Shown: positions 17,742-26,095 of the stretch, one piece after another
Layout of the letters: the number at the start of each line of letters is the position of its first letter
Numbering within the stretch: position 1 is the first letter of the stretch
Origin: Prosthecobacter sp.
GTDB lineage: Bacteria; Verrucomicrobiota; Verrucomicrobiia; Verrucomicrobiales; Verrucomicrobiaceae
DNA: 64,000 nt
Assembly: GCA_021733925.1 (NCBI GenBank)
Contig: JAIPJY010000012.1
Span: forward strand, 79,036-143,035
Reading direction: 5' to 3'
The notes under the pieces: generated by a model
What the model was told of the DNA's origin: nothing
The model's input: the letters and a program-made list of their open reading frames with translations, nothing else
Databases searched by the model: none
Program-made: the position numbers and the translations under genes

Positions 17742-18761
17742 ATGTCCATCTCCAAGAGCCGCCCGCAGACCAACGTCTTCTATGCCTTAGCCTTCGTCGG
17801 CGTGGTCATGGCGGTCTTCACCGTGGGTTACCGTGTGGCAGGGTGGACGTGGGGCGACTCATTCTATATGGTCGTCATCACCGCCTTCAGCGTCGGCTAT
17901 GGCGAGGTGGTGCCGATCACGGACCCCTGGCTGCGGGCGTGGACGGTCATCTTGATTCTCTTTGGCTGCACCGGCATCATTTTTGTCACGGGTACCCTGG
18001 TGCAATGGCTGACGGAGGCACAAATTCAACGAGCTTTGGGAGGCAAACGCATGGAAAACGAAATCGAAAAACTGACCAACCACGCCATCATCTGCGGCTA
18101 CGGCCGCATTGGCCGCATGATCGCCTCGCAGTTGCAGGCGGGCGGCATTCCCTTTGTCATCGTCGATCAGGCGACTGACCGCGTGGCGGAAGTGCGCGAC
18201 GCAGGCTTTCTCACCATGCAGGGCGAGGCCACCGACGAAGCCGTGCTGAAAGCCGCAGGCATCAGCCGCGCCCGGGTGCTGGCCACCGTGCTGCCGAATG
18301 ATGCCGCGAATGTCTTCATCACGCTCAGCGCACGCAACATGAACCCCTCGATTCAGATCATCGCACGTGGTGAAGTGCCCTCCACCGAGCGCAAGCTGCT
18401 GCAGGCTGGCGCAAACCGTGTCGTGCTGCCCGCACACATCGGCGCAGACCGCATCGCCCACCTGATACTGCACCCAAATACGCGCGACCTGATCGGCGGG
18501 CAGACGAAGGCCAGCATCGACTTTGACCACCACCTCACTGAACTCGGCCTCGACATGGAGGAGATCGAGATCCGTGCGGACTCGCCCTGGGTGCACAAGC
18601 GCATTTCCGACGTCGAATCCGGCACCGCCGGCCGACTCCTTCCCGTGGCGATCTTGCGCAAAGAGGGGGCCACAGATTTGAATCCCAGCCCCTCCGCGAT
18701 GCTCATGCCAGGAGACGCCCTGGTGGTGATGAAACGCGTGCTGCGGCGTTCCATGACTTAG
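17742..18761 (+). CDS. RCK-type potassium channel
   Basis: 339 aa from ATG 17742. Two membrane spans (about 10-32 and 64-86) flank the selectivity filter SVGYGEV, a standard potassium filter. A cytoplasmic RCK domain follows: IICGYGRIGRMIASQL (Rossmann glycine motif), FVIVDQATDRV, QGEATDEAVLKAAGI, and then an RCK_C-type domain (DSPWVHKRISDVE, LMPGDALVVM). It should form a tetrameric potassium channel gated by ligand binding to the RCK ring. It is on the same strand as, and 45 bases before, the NDH-2 gene, so potassium flux and respiratory electron entry may be co-regulated. Confidence 0.85.
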   Translation: MSISKSRPQTNVFYALAFVGVVMAVFTVGYRVAGWTWGDSFYMVVITAFSVGYGEVVPITDPWLRAWTVILILFGCTGIIFVTGTLVQWLTEAQIQRALGGKRMENEIEKLTNHAIICGYGRIGRMIASQLQAGGIPFVIVDQATDRVAEVRDAGFLTMQGEATDEAVLKAAGISRARVLATVLPNDAANVFITLSARNMNPSIQIIARGEVPSTERKLLQAGANRVVLPAHIGADRIAHLILHPNTRDLIGGQTKASIDFDHHLTELGLDMEEIEIRADSPWVHKRISDVESGTAGRLLPVAILRKEGATDLNPSPSAMLMPGDALVVMKRVLRRSMT

Positions 18762-18806
18762 GCGAATGCATTTTTCGGTCAAGCTGGCTCGCTGCCTGCG
18801 TCTGAA

Positions 18807-20843
18807 ATGCGGACTATGCCCAAGCAACCCGACCGCATTTTCAAAGTAGCCATCATCGGCGGAGGGTTTGCAGGAGTTTACTGTGCACGTGAGCTGCTGC
18901 GGCTCACCCAGGGTGTGGCAGGCATGACCGTGGGCATCATTGCCAGCGAAAACCACATGGTCTTCCAGCCGATGCTCCCCGAAGTCGCGGGCGGCTCGCT
19001 GTCCCCGCAGCATGTGGTCAATCCCATCCGCATGATCTGCCGTGGCGCGGAGGTGCTGAAAGGCGAAGTCACGCACATCGACCTCGAGAACCGCATCATC
19101 ACGCTGAACGGCGGCATGTTCACACCGCAGGTCACGGTGGGCTTTGAGCATCTCATGCTCGCCCCCGGTGCCGGGGTGGACCTCAGCCGCATTCCCGGCA
19201 TGGGCGAGCACGCCTACCTCATGCGTACAGTGGGCGATGCGATGAAGCTGCGCGCCGCCATCATCAGCCGCCTGGAGGAGGCCAATCTCATCACCAACCC
19301 CAAGCTGCGCAAAGAACTGCTCTCCTTCGTCATCGTCGGTGGCGGATACTCCGGGGTGGAAACTGCCGGGCAGATCCAGGATTTGATCCAGGGCGCACGC
19401 CGCTTCTACGAGAACATCGAGCCCGATGAACCCAGCGTCACGCTGATCCACAGCGGGGAACGCCTGCTGGGCATGCTGAGCGACAGCCTCGGCACCTACA
19501 CCGGCAAATGCCTCACCGAGATGGGGGTGAAAATCATCTTCAAAAGCCGCGTGCGCGCTGTCACGGCGCGCACCGTGCAGCTGGGAGACGGCGTCTCACT
19601 TTCCGCCACGCTCGTGGTCTGCACCGTCGGCAATGCGCCTCATCCACAGATCACGGCCCTCGGTGCCAGCGGCGGGCTTCCCGTCGAGCGTGGCAAGGTC
19701 GTCGTCGAGTCCAGCGGACAGGTCAAAGGACTCACCAACGTGTGGTCCGCCGGTGACTGCGCCGCTTTCCCCAAAGCAGACGGCGGCAACTGCCCCGAAA
19801 CCGCGCAGTTCGCCATGCGCCAGGGGGCGCTCGTCGCCAAAAACATCGCCGCCAGTTTCGACGGACGCGAGTTGAAAGCGTTTCACTTCACCGGCCTCGG
19901 CGAACTCGCCACCATCGGCCATCGCAAAGCGGTTGCGCAGGTGTTTGGCATGCGTTTCTCCGGCATCATCGCCTGGTTCATGTGGCGCAGCATCTACCTC
20001 ATGAAACTCCCCGGCTTCGACCGCAAGCTGCGCGTCATGGCAGAGTGGAGCTTTGAATTGTTCTTCCCGCGCGACATCAACCTGCTCACTCCCAGCTTCT
20101 CCTCCCCCCTCGGCGAGATGCATCTCGAGCCCGGGGACTCCCTCTTCCATGCTGGTGAGCCTGCGCAATCCTTGTACGCCGTCAAAAAAGGCAATGTGAA
20201 CATCACCGACGCCCAGGGCCAGCTCGTCAAAGCCGCCGGACCCGGGGAGCACTTCGGTGAACGTGCTCTGCTGACCGACGGCATCTGGCGTTTTGATGCC
20301 ACCGCCACCGTATCCAGCGAACTCGTCGCCATCGACGGTGAAACCTTCAAGACGCTCGCGAAAAGCATCGGCTCGCTGGACTCTCTTTTCCGTGGCACCG
20401 CGCAGCAATATCATCTGCCCGAGGAAATCCAGAACACGGTGGACATGATTCCAGAAGCCACCCGCCAGGCCTGCGCCGCAGATGTCATGACGCGCAACAT
20501 CGCCTTCCTCGATGCCAATGTCACCGTGCAGGATGCCGTGGCGGAGTTTCAGGCCCATCCGCACAGCACTTATCCCGTCACGGCCGACGGTTGTGTCATC
20601 GGTCTGCTACGTCGTTCCATCGCCTACGAATGGCTGAAAAACCACGGTCTCACCTGCGTGGACCAGCTGCAGACCCTTCCGCTCACCAAACCTTTCTGCA
20701 TCACCGCCGGCACCCCCGTGCCCGTGCTCGTCGGCACTCTGATGCGCAGCGGCGTCAGCAAAGCGGTCGTCGTCGATGAGGAAAAAAAACTCCTCGGCAT
20801 GATCACTCTGTTCGATCTGCTCAAGGGAGCCCGGAACGCTTGA
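18807..20843 (+). CDS. Type II NADH dehydrogenase fused to cNMP-binding and CBS domains
   Basis: 678 aa (ATG 18807, or 18816). The first 430 residues are a two-dinucleotide-fold flavoprotein: VAIIGGGFAGVYC for FAD, FVIVGGGYSGVETAGQI for NADH, and SAGDCAAFP for the FAD ribityl contact. An amphipathic membrane-binding stretch (FSGIIAWFMWRSIYLMKLPG) is typical of NDH-2. Unlike ordinary NDH-2 (about 400-450 aa) it continues with a cyclic-nucleotide-binding-like domain (LEPGDSLFHAGEPAQSLYAV, GEHFGERALL) and then a CBS pair (AADVMTRNIAFLDANVTV, VVVDEEKKLLGMITLFDLL). It should pass electrons from NADH to quinone, with ligand control through the tail. Its 3' end overlaps the convergent YndJ gene by 23 bases. 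Confidence 0.85.
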   Translation: MRTMPKQPDRIFKVAIIGGGFAGVYCARELLRLTQGVAGMTVGIIASENHMVFQPMLPEVAGGSLSPQHVVNPIRMICRGAEVLKGEVTHIDLENRIITLNGGMFTPQVTVGFEHLMLAPGAGVDLSRIPGMGEHAYLMRTVGDAMKLRAAIISRLEEANLITNPKLRKELLSFVIVGGGYSGVETAGQIQDLIQGARRFYENIEPDEPSVTLIHSGERLLGMLSDSLGTYTGKCLTEMGVKIIFKSRVRAVTARTVQLGDGVSLSATLVVCTVGNAPHPQITALGASGGLPVERGKVVVESSGQVKGLTNVWSAGDCAAFPKADGGNCPETAQFAMRQGALVAKNIAASFDGRELKAFHFTGLGELATIGHRKAVAQVFGMRFSGIIAWFMWRSIYLMKLPGFDRKLRVMAEWSFELFFPRDINLLTPSFSSPLGEMHLEPGDSLFHAGEPAQSLYAVKKGNVNITDAQGQLVKAAGPGEHFGERALLTDGIWRFDATATVSSELVAIDGETFKTLAKSIGSLDSLFRGTAQQYHLPEEIQNTVDMIPEATRQACAADVMTRNIAFLDANVTVQDAVAEFQAHPHSTYPVTADGCVIGLLRRSIAYEWLKNHGLTCVDQLQTLPLTKPFCITAGTPVPVLVGTLMRSGVSKAVVVDEEKKLLGMITLFDLLKGARNA

Positions 20844-21840
20844 CCTCACCCCGCCAAGCCAGGATCCCGCATAGGCCAAATCCAAACGCATTCAGCGTCC
20901 CGTGGATCGCCCACATCTGGGGCATCGTCAGCGCGAAGTTCGGGATCACGTAACGAAGACCAAAGCCGAGTGCCAACATCATCGCCGCAAAGAGAGACGC
21001 GCCTGAAAGGAGAAAGCCGATACGTGCCAAAATGGTGCGCTGCCCTTCCAGTCCCCGCCACACTTGTGAAACAGCAACCCCGAGCGCTCCCAGCACCAAA
21101 ATCGCCACGCCAAACGGCTCCGAGAACTTCAACACGCCAAAGTGCGTGCCGGTGATTCCCACAGCCACCAGCGGCACACCGAGCAAAATCAACACACACG
21201 AAAGCTTCGTACAGAAGCCCGGACTCGCCTTGGCATTCAAGCCCGCCATCAGTGGCAGAGTGAATCCCGCATGATGAAAATGCGCCGCCGTCAGCAGCAC
21301 GATCAGCGGATCAAATCCCCACGGTGCCCAGTTGGCACGATGTGCCACAATCCATGCGGCACCGATGGCGGGAAACACCTGTGCAGATTCCAAACACAAA
21401 CGATCATGATTCGAACTGCCGTGACGTAGCCAGCCCACCACGACGGGAACCGCAGCACGCGCCCGAACCCAGAGCCAGGGCACTGACAAGACGAAGCCCA
21501 ATGGAACGATCCTTCTGATCGAATAGTCATCCGCAATGAGCACTCTGGGATCCACGGGTCTCGCCAGCAAAGAGAGCCCCAGCAAACAGGCCGAGATCAC
21601 CTCAATCCAGGGTGTTTTTGATCCACTCACTTCACTTCCCAGAGGTATCAGCACCAACACGGAGAGCATGAGCAATGCGTGAAGCCAAATGTCCGGCTCA
21701 TTCACATGAAACATCCAGATCGGTTCGATATAATCAACCATCCCCATTCCACAGCATCCCGCCTCTGGACTGGCCCACAAGACTGCATAGTGCAGCGCGA
21801 CAATCGAGGCCCATGCGATCAGCCGAATCCAGAGGCTCAT
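20821..21840 (-). CDS. YndJ-like integral membrane protein
   Basis: 339 aa from ATG 21840. The longer frame upstream runs inside the DUF1990 gene and was rejected; the ATG overlaps the DUF1990 stop by 4 bases (ATGA). About nine hydrophobic segments are visible. LTAAHFHHAGFTLPLMAG contains the conserved H-F-H-H cluster of the YndJ family, and MWAIHGTLNAFGFGLCGILAW lies in the last span. The function of YndJ proteins is unknown; the His cluster hints at metal or heme binding. The coupling with DUF1990 is a known pairing in bacteria. Confidence 0.65.
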   Translation of the reverse strand: MSLWIRLIAWASIVALHYAVLWASPEAGCCGMGMVDYIEPIWMFHVNEPDIWLHALLMLSVLVLIPLGSEVSGSKTPWIEVISACLLGLSLLARPVDPRVLIADDYSIRRIVPLGFVLSVPWLWVRARAAVPVVVGWLRHGSSNHDRLCLESAQVFPAIGAAWIVAHRANWAPWGFDPLIVLLTAAHFHHAGFTLPLMAGLNAKASPGFCTKLSCVLILLGVPLVAVGITGTHFGVLKFSEPFGVAILVLGALGVAVSQVWRGLEGQRTILARIGFLLSGASLFAAMMLALGFGLRYVIPNFALTMPQMWAIHGTLNAFGFGLCGILAWRGEVKRSGLP

Positions 21841-22379
21841 GTGACGGCCTCCCTCATCCTCGCTTGCGAATCCCGCACAAATCGGCACTGCCACCACCGC
21901 GCCAGTGGAAAGCCGAGCCACGCCATCCAATGACGTGGATGTGAAAACGCACGGATCACATACCACACGCTGCCATCTGACCGCTGCTCGATCACGAACT
22001 GCTCCTCCCCGCACTCCGCGTGCTCCGGCAAGGTGCCATAGACAAAGCCGTGCGTGTGCGCCGAATCGCAGCGCCTCAAAATCCGGCAGGGGTTCACCCA
22101 CCACAGTCCGCAGATGCGTGTCACCATCGCCACGATCTGACCCTCCTCCTGGCCTGTGGCTTCCAGACGGCTGACATCCGCCCACCTTGGAAACATGACC
22201 CATGCATCCAAAGCATCGCATGCCATGCGATAGGCCTCATCTCCACTGCCAAGCTTCACCGCATGCCCGTCGTCGATGAACCCGTCCGCCAGTGGCGGTG
22301 TGTAGCTCAAAGCCTCATCTCTCCATGACTCCAGCAGTCTTCGCAGTCGTTCGGGGACGGGTTGTCGCAGGCTGAGCAT
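21837..22379 (-). CDS. DUF1990 family protein
   Basis: 180 aa from ATG 22379 (MLSLRQPVPERL); a further 44 codons are open upstream but have no coding look. Family-typical features are AWVMFPRW near residue 70, RICGLWWVNPCRI, HTHGFVYGTLPEHAECGEEQF (the gly-x-x-x-H-x-x-x-G-E motif region) and VIRAFSHPRHWMAWLGFPLARWWQ at the end. DUF1990 proteins are small soluble or membrane-associated proteins, frequently fused or adjacent to YndJ, and their role is unknown. The downstream YndJ start overlaps its stop. Confidence 0.7.
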   Translation of the reverse strand: MLSLRQPVPERLRRLLESWRDEALSYTPPLADGFIDDGHAVKLGSGDEAYRMACDALDAWVMFPRWADVSRLEATGQEEGQIVAMVTRICGLWWVNPCRILRRCDSAHTHGFVYGTLPEHAECGEEQFVIEQRSDGSVWYVIRAFSHPRHWMAWLGFPLARWWQCRFVRDSQARMREAVT

Positions 22380-22501
22380 CGTGGTAGCACGCTGCCATGG
22401 CCTGTGGGCCGGAAGAAACGAAAAAGCATAAAAAGTGCTCCGGCAGTTTTCACAGCTTTCGAATCTTTTGCATCTTTCGCTACTTTCGGCCATCCATCCG
22501 C

Positions 22502-23164
22502 ATGCCCCCACCCATCCGCGCCGTGATCTTCGACTTCGACGGCCTCATCGTTGACACTGAAAGCACCGGTTACCACACCTGGAGAGAAATCTTCGACCAG
22601 CATGGCCATGAACTGCCCGTGGAGCGCTACGCTCAGGCCGTGGGCACCGACTTCCTCACCGGCATCTACGATCCCAAGCGTGATCTCGAACAGCTCACCG
22701 GCCGCGAATTCGACTGGGACGCGGTTGAGGTGCAGCGCAAGACCCACGAAAATGAACTGCGCAAGCATCTACAGTTGCTCCCCGGTGTGGCGGACCGCCT
22801 GCAAGAAGCTGCCTCACTCGGTCTGCGCATCGCCATCGCCAGCAGCAGCCCGCGCGTGTGGATCAACTCCTGGATGGATCAGCTCGGTCTGCATGCTCAT
22901 TTTCACCACATCTCCACCGTCGATGACACCGGCAAGGTGAAGCCCGATCCGAGCCTCTTCCTGCATGCCGCTGAAAATCTTGGCGTCGCACCCGAGGAAG
23001 CCGTCATTTTCGAAGACTCCCTCAACGGCCTCCGCGCAGCCATGGCCGCCGGCATCCGCTGCATCGTCGCACCGGGGCCAATGACGCAGCACCTGGATTT
23101 TACCGGCGCGTGGAAGCGCGTCGATTCCCTCGCACACGTCTCGCTCAAGGAACTCATGGCATGA
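22502..23164 (+). CDS. HAD-superfamily phosphatase (beta-phosphoglucomutase-like)
   Basis: 220 aa from ATG 22502; the upstream extension is Lys-rich and not family-like. FDFDGLIVDTES carries the nucleophile Asp and acid/base Asp (motif I), IASSS is motif II, GKVKPDPSLF has the motif III Lys, and FEDSLNGLRAAMAAG is motif IV. The cap region is helical as in the PGM/phosphatase subclass. It probably dephosphorylates or isomerises a sugar phosphate. Its stop overlaps the start of the GH62 gene by 4 bases (ATGA at 23161-23164), so the two were cotranslated. Confidence 0.85.
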   Translation: MPPPIRAVIFDFDGLIVDTESTGYHTWREIFDQHGHELPVERYAQAVGTDFLTGIYDPKRDLEQLTGREFDWDAVEVQRKTHENELRKHLQLLPGVADRLQEAASLGLRIAIASSSPRVWINSWMDQLGLHAHFHHISTVDDTGKVKPDPSLFLHAAENLGVAPEEAVIFEDSLNGLRAAMAAGIRCIVAPGPMTQHLDFTGAWKRVDSLAHVSLKELMA

Positions 23165-24522
23165 AGCTGCACACTCTGCTCTCCCTGTGTCTCATCAGCA
23201 CCCTTCATGCGGCTGATCCAGCCTGGTTGAGCACCGGCGAATTCCAGTGGCAGAGCTCGCCCCCGCTTATCGGTCCCGCCACAGACGCAGCCGACCCCGA
23301 TGTGGCGCTCAAAGATCCGACGATGGTGTTTCATGAGGGAAAATGGCATCTGTTTGCCACGCATCGACGCGCCTCGGGCAAGGTGGACATGCAATACCTC
23401 AGCTTCACCGATTGGAAAGACGCCGGCAAAGCCACGCGCCACACGCTCGACTTCCATGATCAATATCATTGCGCTCCCCAGGTGTTCTTCTTCACACCGC
23501 ATCAAAAGTGGTATCTCATCTACCAGCTCGTCGATGAACGCCGTGCGCTGAAGATGTCGCCCTATTTTTCAACTACCTCCACCCTCGCCGATCCAACGTC
23601 CTGGACCAAGCCGCAGCCCATGATCGAAACGCTGCCCGAGGGCGGCGACAAGATCCGATGGATCGACTTCTGGGTCATCTGCGACGCCACCAAGGCCCAC
23701 CTCTTCTAAACCAGCGACGACGGCCATTTCTGGCGGCGCGATACCTCCCTCGCCAACTTTCCGCTCGGCTGGTCCAAGCCCGAGCTCCTGCTCAAAGACA
23801 CCAAGGATGAGCTCTTCGAAGCCTCCCACACCTACAAGCTCAAAGGCCGTGATCAATACCTCACCCTCATCGAGGCCATGGCTCCCGGACAGCGCTACTA
23901 CAAAGCCTGGCTGGCAGACAAACTCGAAGGCCCTTGGAATCCGCTTGCCGCCACACGCGATCACCCTTTCGCCTCCACCGCCAACGTCACGCAAAAGGAG
24001 CCCTGGACCACCAGCATCAGCCACGGCGAGCTCATCCGCAGCGGCAATAGTGAAACACTCGAAGTCGATCCCGCGCATCTCCGCTTCGTCTTCCAAGGCG
24101 TCGATGCCGAAGGCTACAAGGCAAAAAAATACGGCAGCATCCCCTGGCAGATCGGGATTCTCGATCTCCGCACGAGCCACTTGGAGCAGACCTTGAACAG
24201 CATCATCTTTCCGAAACTCACCTTCCAAGATGCCGATGTGGATGAGGTCACCACTTACCTCAACATCAATAGTCGAGAGCTCCAGATGGCACCAGGCGCA
24301 CAGCTAAGTGGAGTAAATCTCGTGGTGAAAACCGATGACAAAACCTCCACCGCAAAAATTTCCCTGAATTCCGAAAACATTTCCTATCGGGATGCCCTTG
24401 AGGAAGTAGCTCGTCAGTCCAACCTGCGCCTGACCCTCTTTCAAAAGGGGGCGGTGCTGAGTCCCAAGTCAGAAAAAATTCCCACCGACCCCTGGCAATC
24501 CCTGCGAAAAACTGAGCCATGA
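23161..24522 (+). pseudogene. GH62 alpha-L-arabinofuranosidase with C-terminal STN-like domain, interrupted by a stop codon
   Basis: One frame runs from ATG 23161 (signal peptide MKLHTLLSLCLISTLHAA) to TGA 24522 (453 codons) but contains TAA at 23707-23709. The halves on either side fit one GH62 protein: KDPTMVFHEGKWHLFA (Asp base), YCAPQVFFF-like APQVFFF, WIDFWVICDATKAHLF | TSDDGHFWR, DELFEASHTYKLKG (the expected acid Glu) and PWTTSISHGELIR. The stop replaces what is normally an aromatic residue, so TAC to TAA is the simplest cause. The truncated product (182 aa) would lack the catalytic Glu. The last 110 residues resemble a secretin/TonB short N-terminal (STN-like) module, odd for GH62. A sequencing error is the main alternative. 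Confidence 0.75.
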
Positions 24523-24670
24523 ACGGACTCCCGTTCACTGAACTTGATATCTCCCGGCATGGATGCAACCTTCCATGACTGGCGTTCTCCCATTCCTGCC
24601 GCCATCGACAACTTACAAATTTGGTGGCATTCCACGCCAGACCCGCCTTGGTGCTTGATCGACCAAACGT

Positions 24671-26071
24671 ATGACGCCGCTCCCGCTCGCCGACCGCTAT
24701 GCACGTTTTCGCGACGCCGTGTTTTCCGGCGTGGCCGAGACGCTGCCCGGTTTTGCCGACCCCATGACCGAGATGGAACTGCAGAGCCTGTGGTTCTCCG
24801 GCGCCTTCGGCAGTGAATTCACCACCACGGACGGCAGGGCCGTGCGCATCGCCGATTTCGGCGAGTGGAATTCCGGCGCGGGTCCGGACTTCAACGGCTG
24901 CGCCATCGTGATCGACGGCCAGCCCCTGCGTGGCGACATTGAGCTGGATCCCGACGCCCGCGACTGGGAACGGCACACGCATGGCGCGAACGAAAACTTC
25001 AACCGCGTCGTCCTTCACCTCTTTCTGCATGCACCCGAAGAGCGTTTCTACACGCGCACCAGCGAGCACCGCGAAGTGCCGCAGGTGCTGCTGAACGCGG
25101 GCATGCTGCCGGAGGGCGTCCAACCCAAACGCCACCTCGCTCCCGCCCGTCTGGGCCGCTGCGCCACCCCTTTGCATTCAATGGACAGCACCCAGGTGCA
25201 GTCGATCATCGAATCCGCCGCGCAGCATCGTCTTGATCTCAAATCGAAGCGTCTGCATCGCAGCGTTTCTGCGCAGGGTCGTGAGCAGGCGATCTATCAA
25301 GCCCTCGCTCAAACGCTGGGCTACCGCAGAAACCAGCAGCCCTTTGCCATTCTCACTCAACGGCTGCCGCTGAAGAAGATCACCAAGCTCGATCCCGCGC
25401 AGCGCGAGGCCTGGCTCTTCGGCGTCTCCGGCTTCCTCGAAAGCGTCCGCAGCGACGACACCGAGCCTGCGACACGCACCTACCTGCGCGAACTCTGGAG
25501 CGAATGGTGGAAGCTGCGCAGTGGCGTGGAACGCTGGCTGGACGACCGCCAGCTCCTGCGCTGGAAGCTCAATGCCATCCGCCCCGGAAATCACCCGCAG
25601 CGCCGCCTTGGCGCGCTCGCCGCGCTGCTGCGTTCCTGGTCGTCCATCGTCACGCCGCTCGCCGATGCCACACGCTGGAGCCAGGCCGCATGGCGTGAGT
25701 CCCTGCTCTCCCTTACCCATGATTTCTGGGCCACCCACTACACCCTGCTCGCGGAGGCCTCGGAGAAACCCGTCGCTTTGATTGGCGAGACACGGGTGCA
25801 GGAGATGCTCGCCAATGTCGCCTACCCGCTGCTGGTGCCGGAGCGCACCCGCCTGTGGGCCGAATACCTCGAACTCCCCGCCCTGCTGGACAATCAAAAG
25901 GTGCGCCGCGCCGTGCTGCGACTCTTTGGCGATGACCCGCGTGGCCGCGACTTCACCAAGAAACTGCACCATCAGCAGGGTCTGCTGCAAATTTACGAAG
26001 ACTTCTGCCTCGAAGACGACTCCGCCTGCGCCAACTGCCCCTTCCCGGAAAGATTGAAGGAGTGGAGCTGA
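24671..26071 (+). CDS. DUF2851 family protein
   Basis: 466 aa. The N-terminus holds the DUF2851 signature: LQSLWFSGAF, DFGEWNSGAGPDFNGC, GDIELDPDARDWERH, and NRVVLHLFLHAP. A short Cys cluster closes the protein (CLEDDSACANCPFPERL). The family is found in Bacteroidetes, Verrucomicrobia and Chlorobi and its role is unknown; the ordered Asp/Glu/His residues suggest a metal-dependent nuclease-like core, which is inference. The 148 bases upstream contain no recognisable gene, only a weak inverted repeat CATGGA/TCCATG at 24558-24577. Confidence 0.8.
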   Translation: MTPLPLADRYARFRDAVFSGVAETLPGFADPMTEMELQSLWFSGAFGSEFTTTDGRAVRIADFGEWNSGAGPDFNGCAIVIDGQPLRGDIELDPDARDWERHTHGANENFNRVVLHLFLHAPEERFYTRTSEHREVPQVLLNAGMLPEGVQPKRHLAPARLGRCATPLHSMDSTQVQSIIESAAQHRLDLKSKRLHRSVSAQGREQAIYQALAQTLGYRRNQQPFAILTQRLPLKKITKLDPAQREAWLFGVSGFLESVRSDDTEPATRTYLRELWSEWWKLRSGVERWLDDRQLLRWKLNAIRPGNHPQRRLGALAALLRSWSSIVTPLADATRWSQAAWRESLLSLTHDFWATHYTLLAEASEKPVALIGETRVQEMLANVAYPLLVPERTRLWAEYLELPALLDNQKVRRAVLRLFGDDPRGRDFTKKLHHQQGLLQIYEDFCLEDDSACANCPFPERLKEWS

Positions 26072-26095
26072 CCTTGACGTTTTGGCGTCACAACC

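Noticed and set aside
17859-19451. 530-codon minus-strand frame across the channel and NDH-2 genes
   Set aside because: It runs opposite two genes with diagnostic motifs (SVGYGEV, IIGGGFAG) and has His/Gly/Asp-rich shadow composition.
22397-22501. Earlier start for the HAD phosphatase
   Set aside because: The added 35 residues are Lys/Phe-rich and precede the family N-terminus; ATG 22502 fits the fold.
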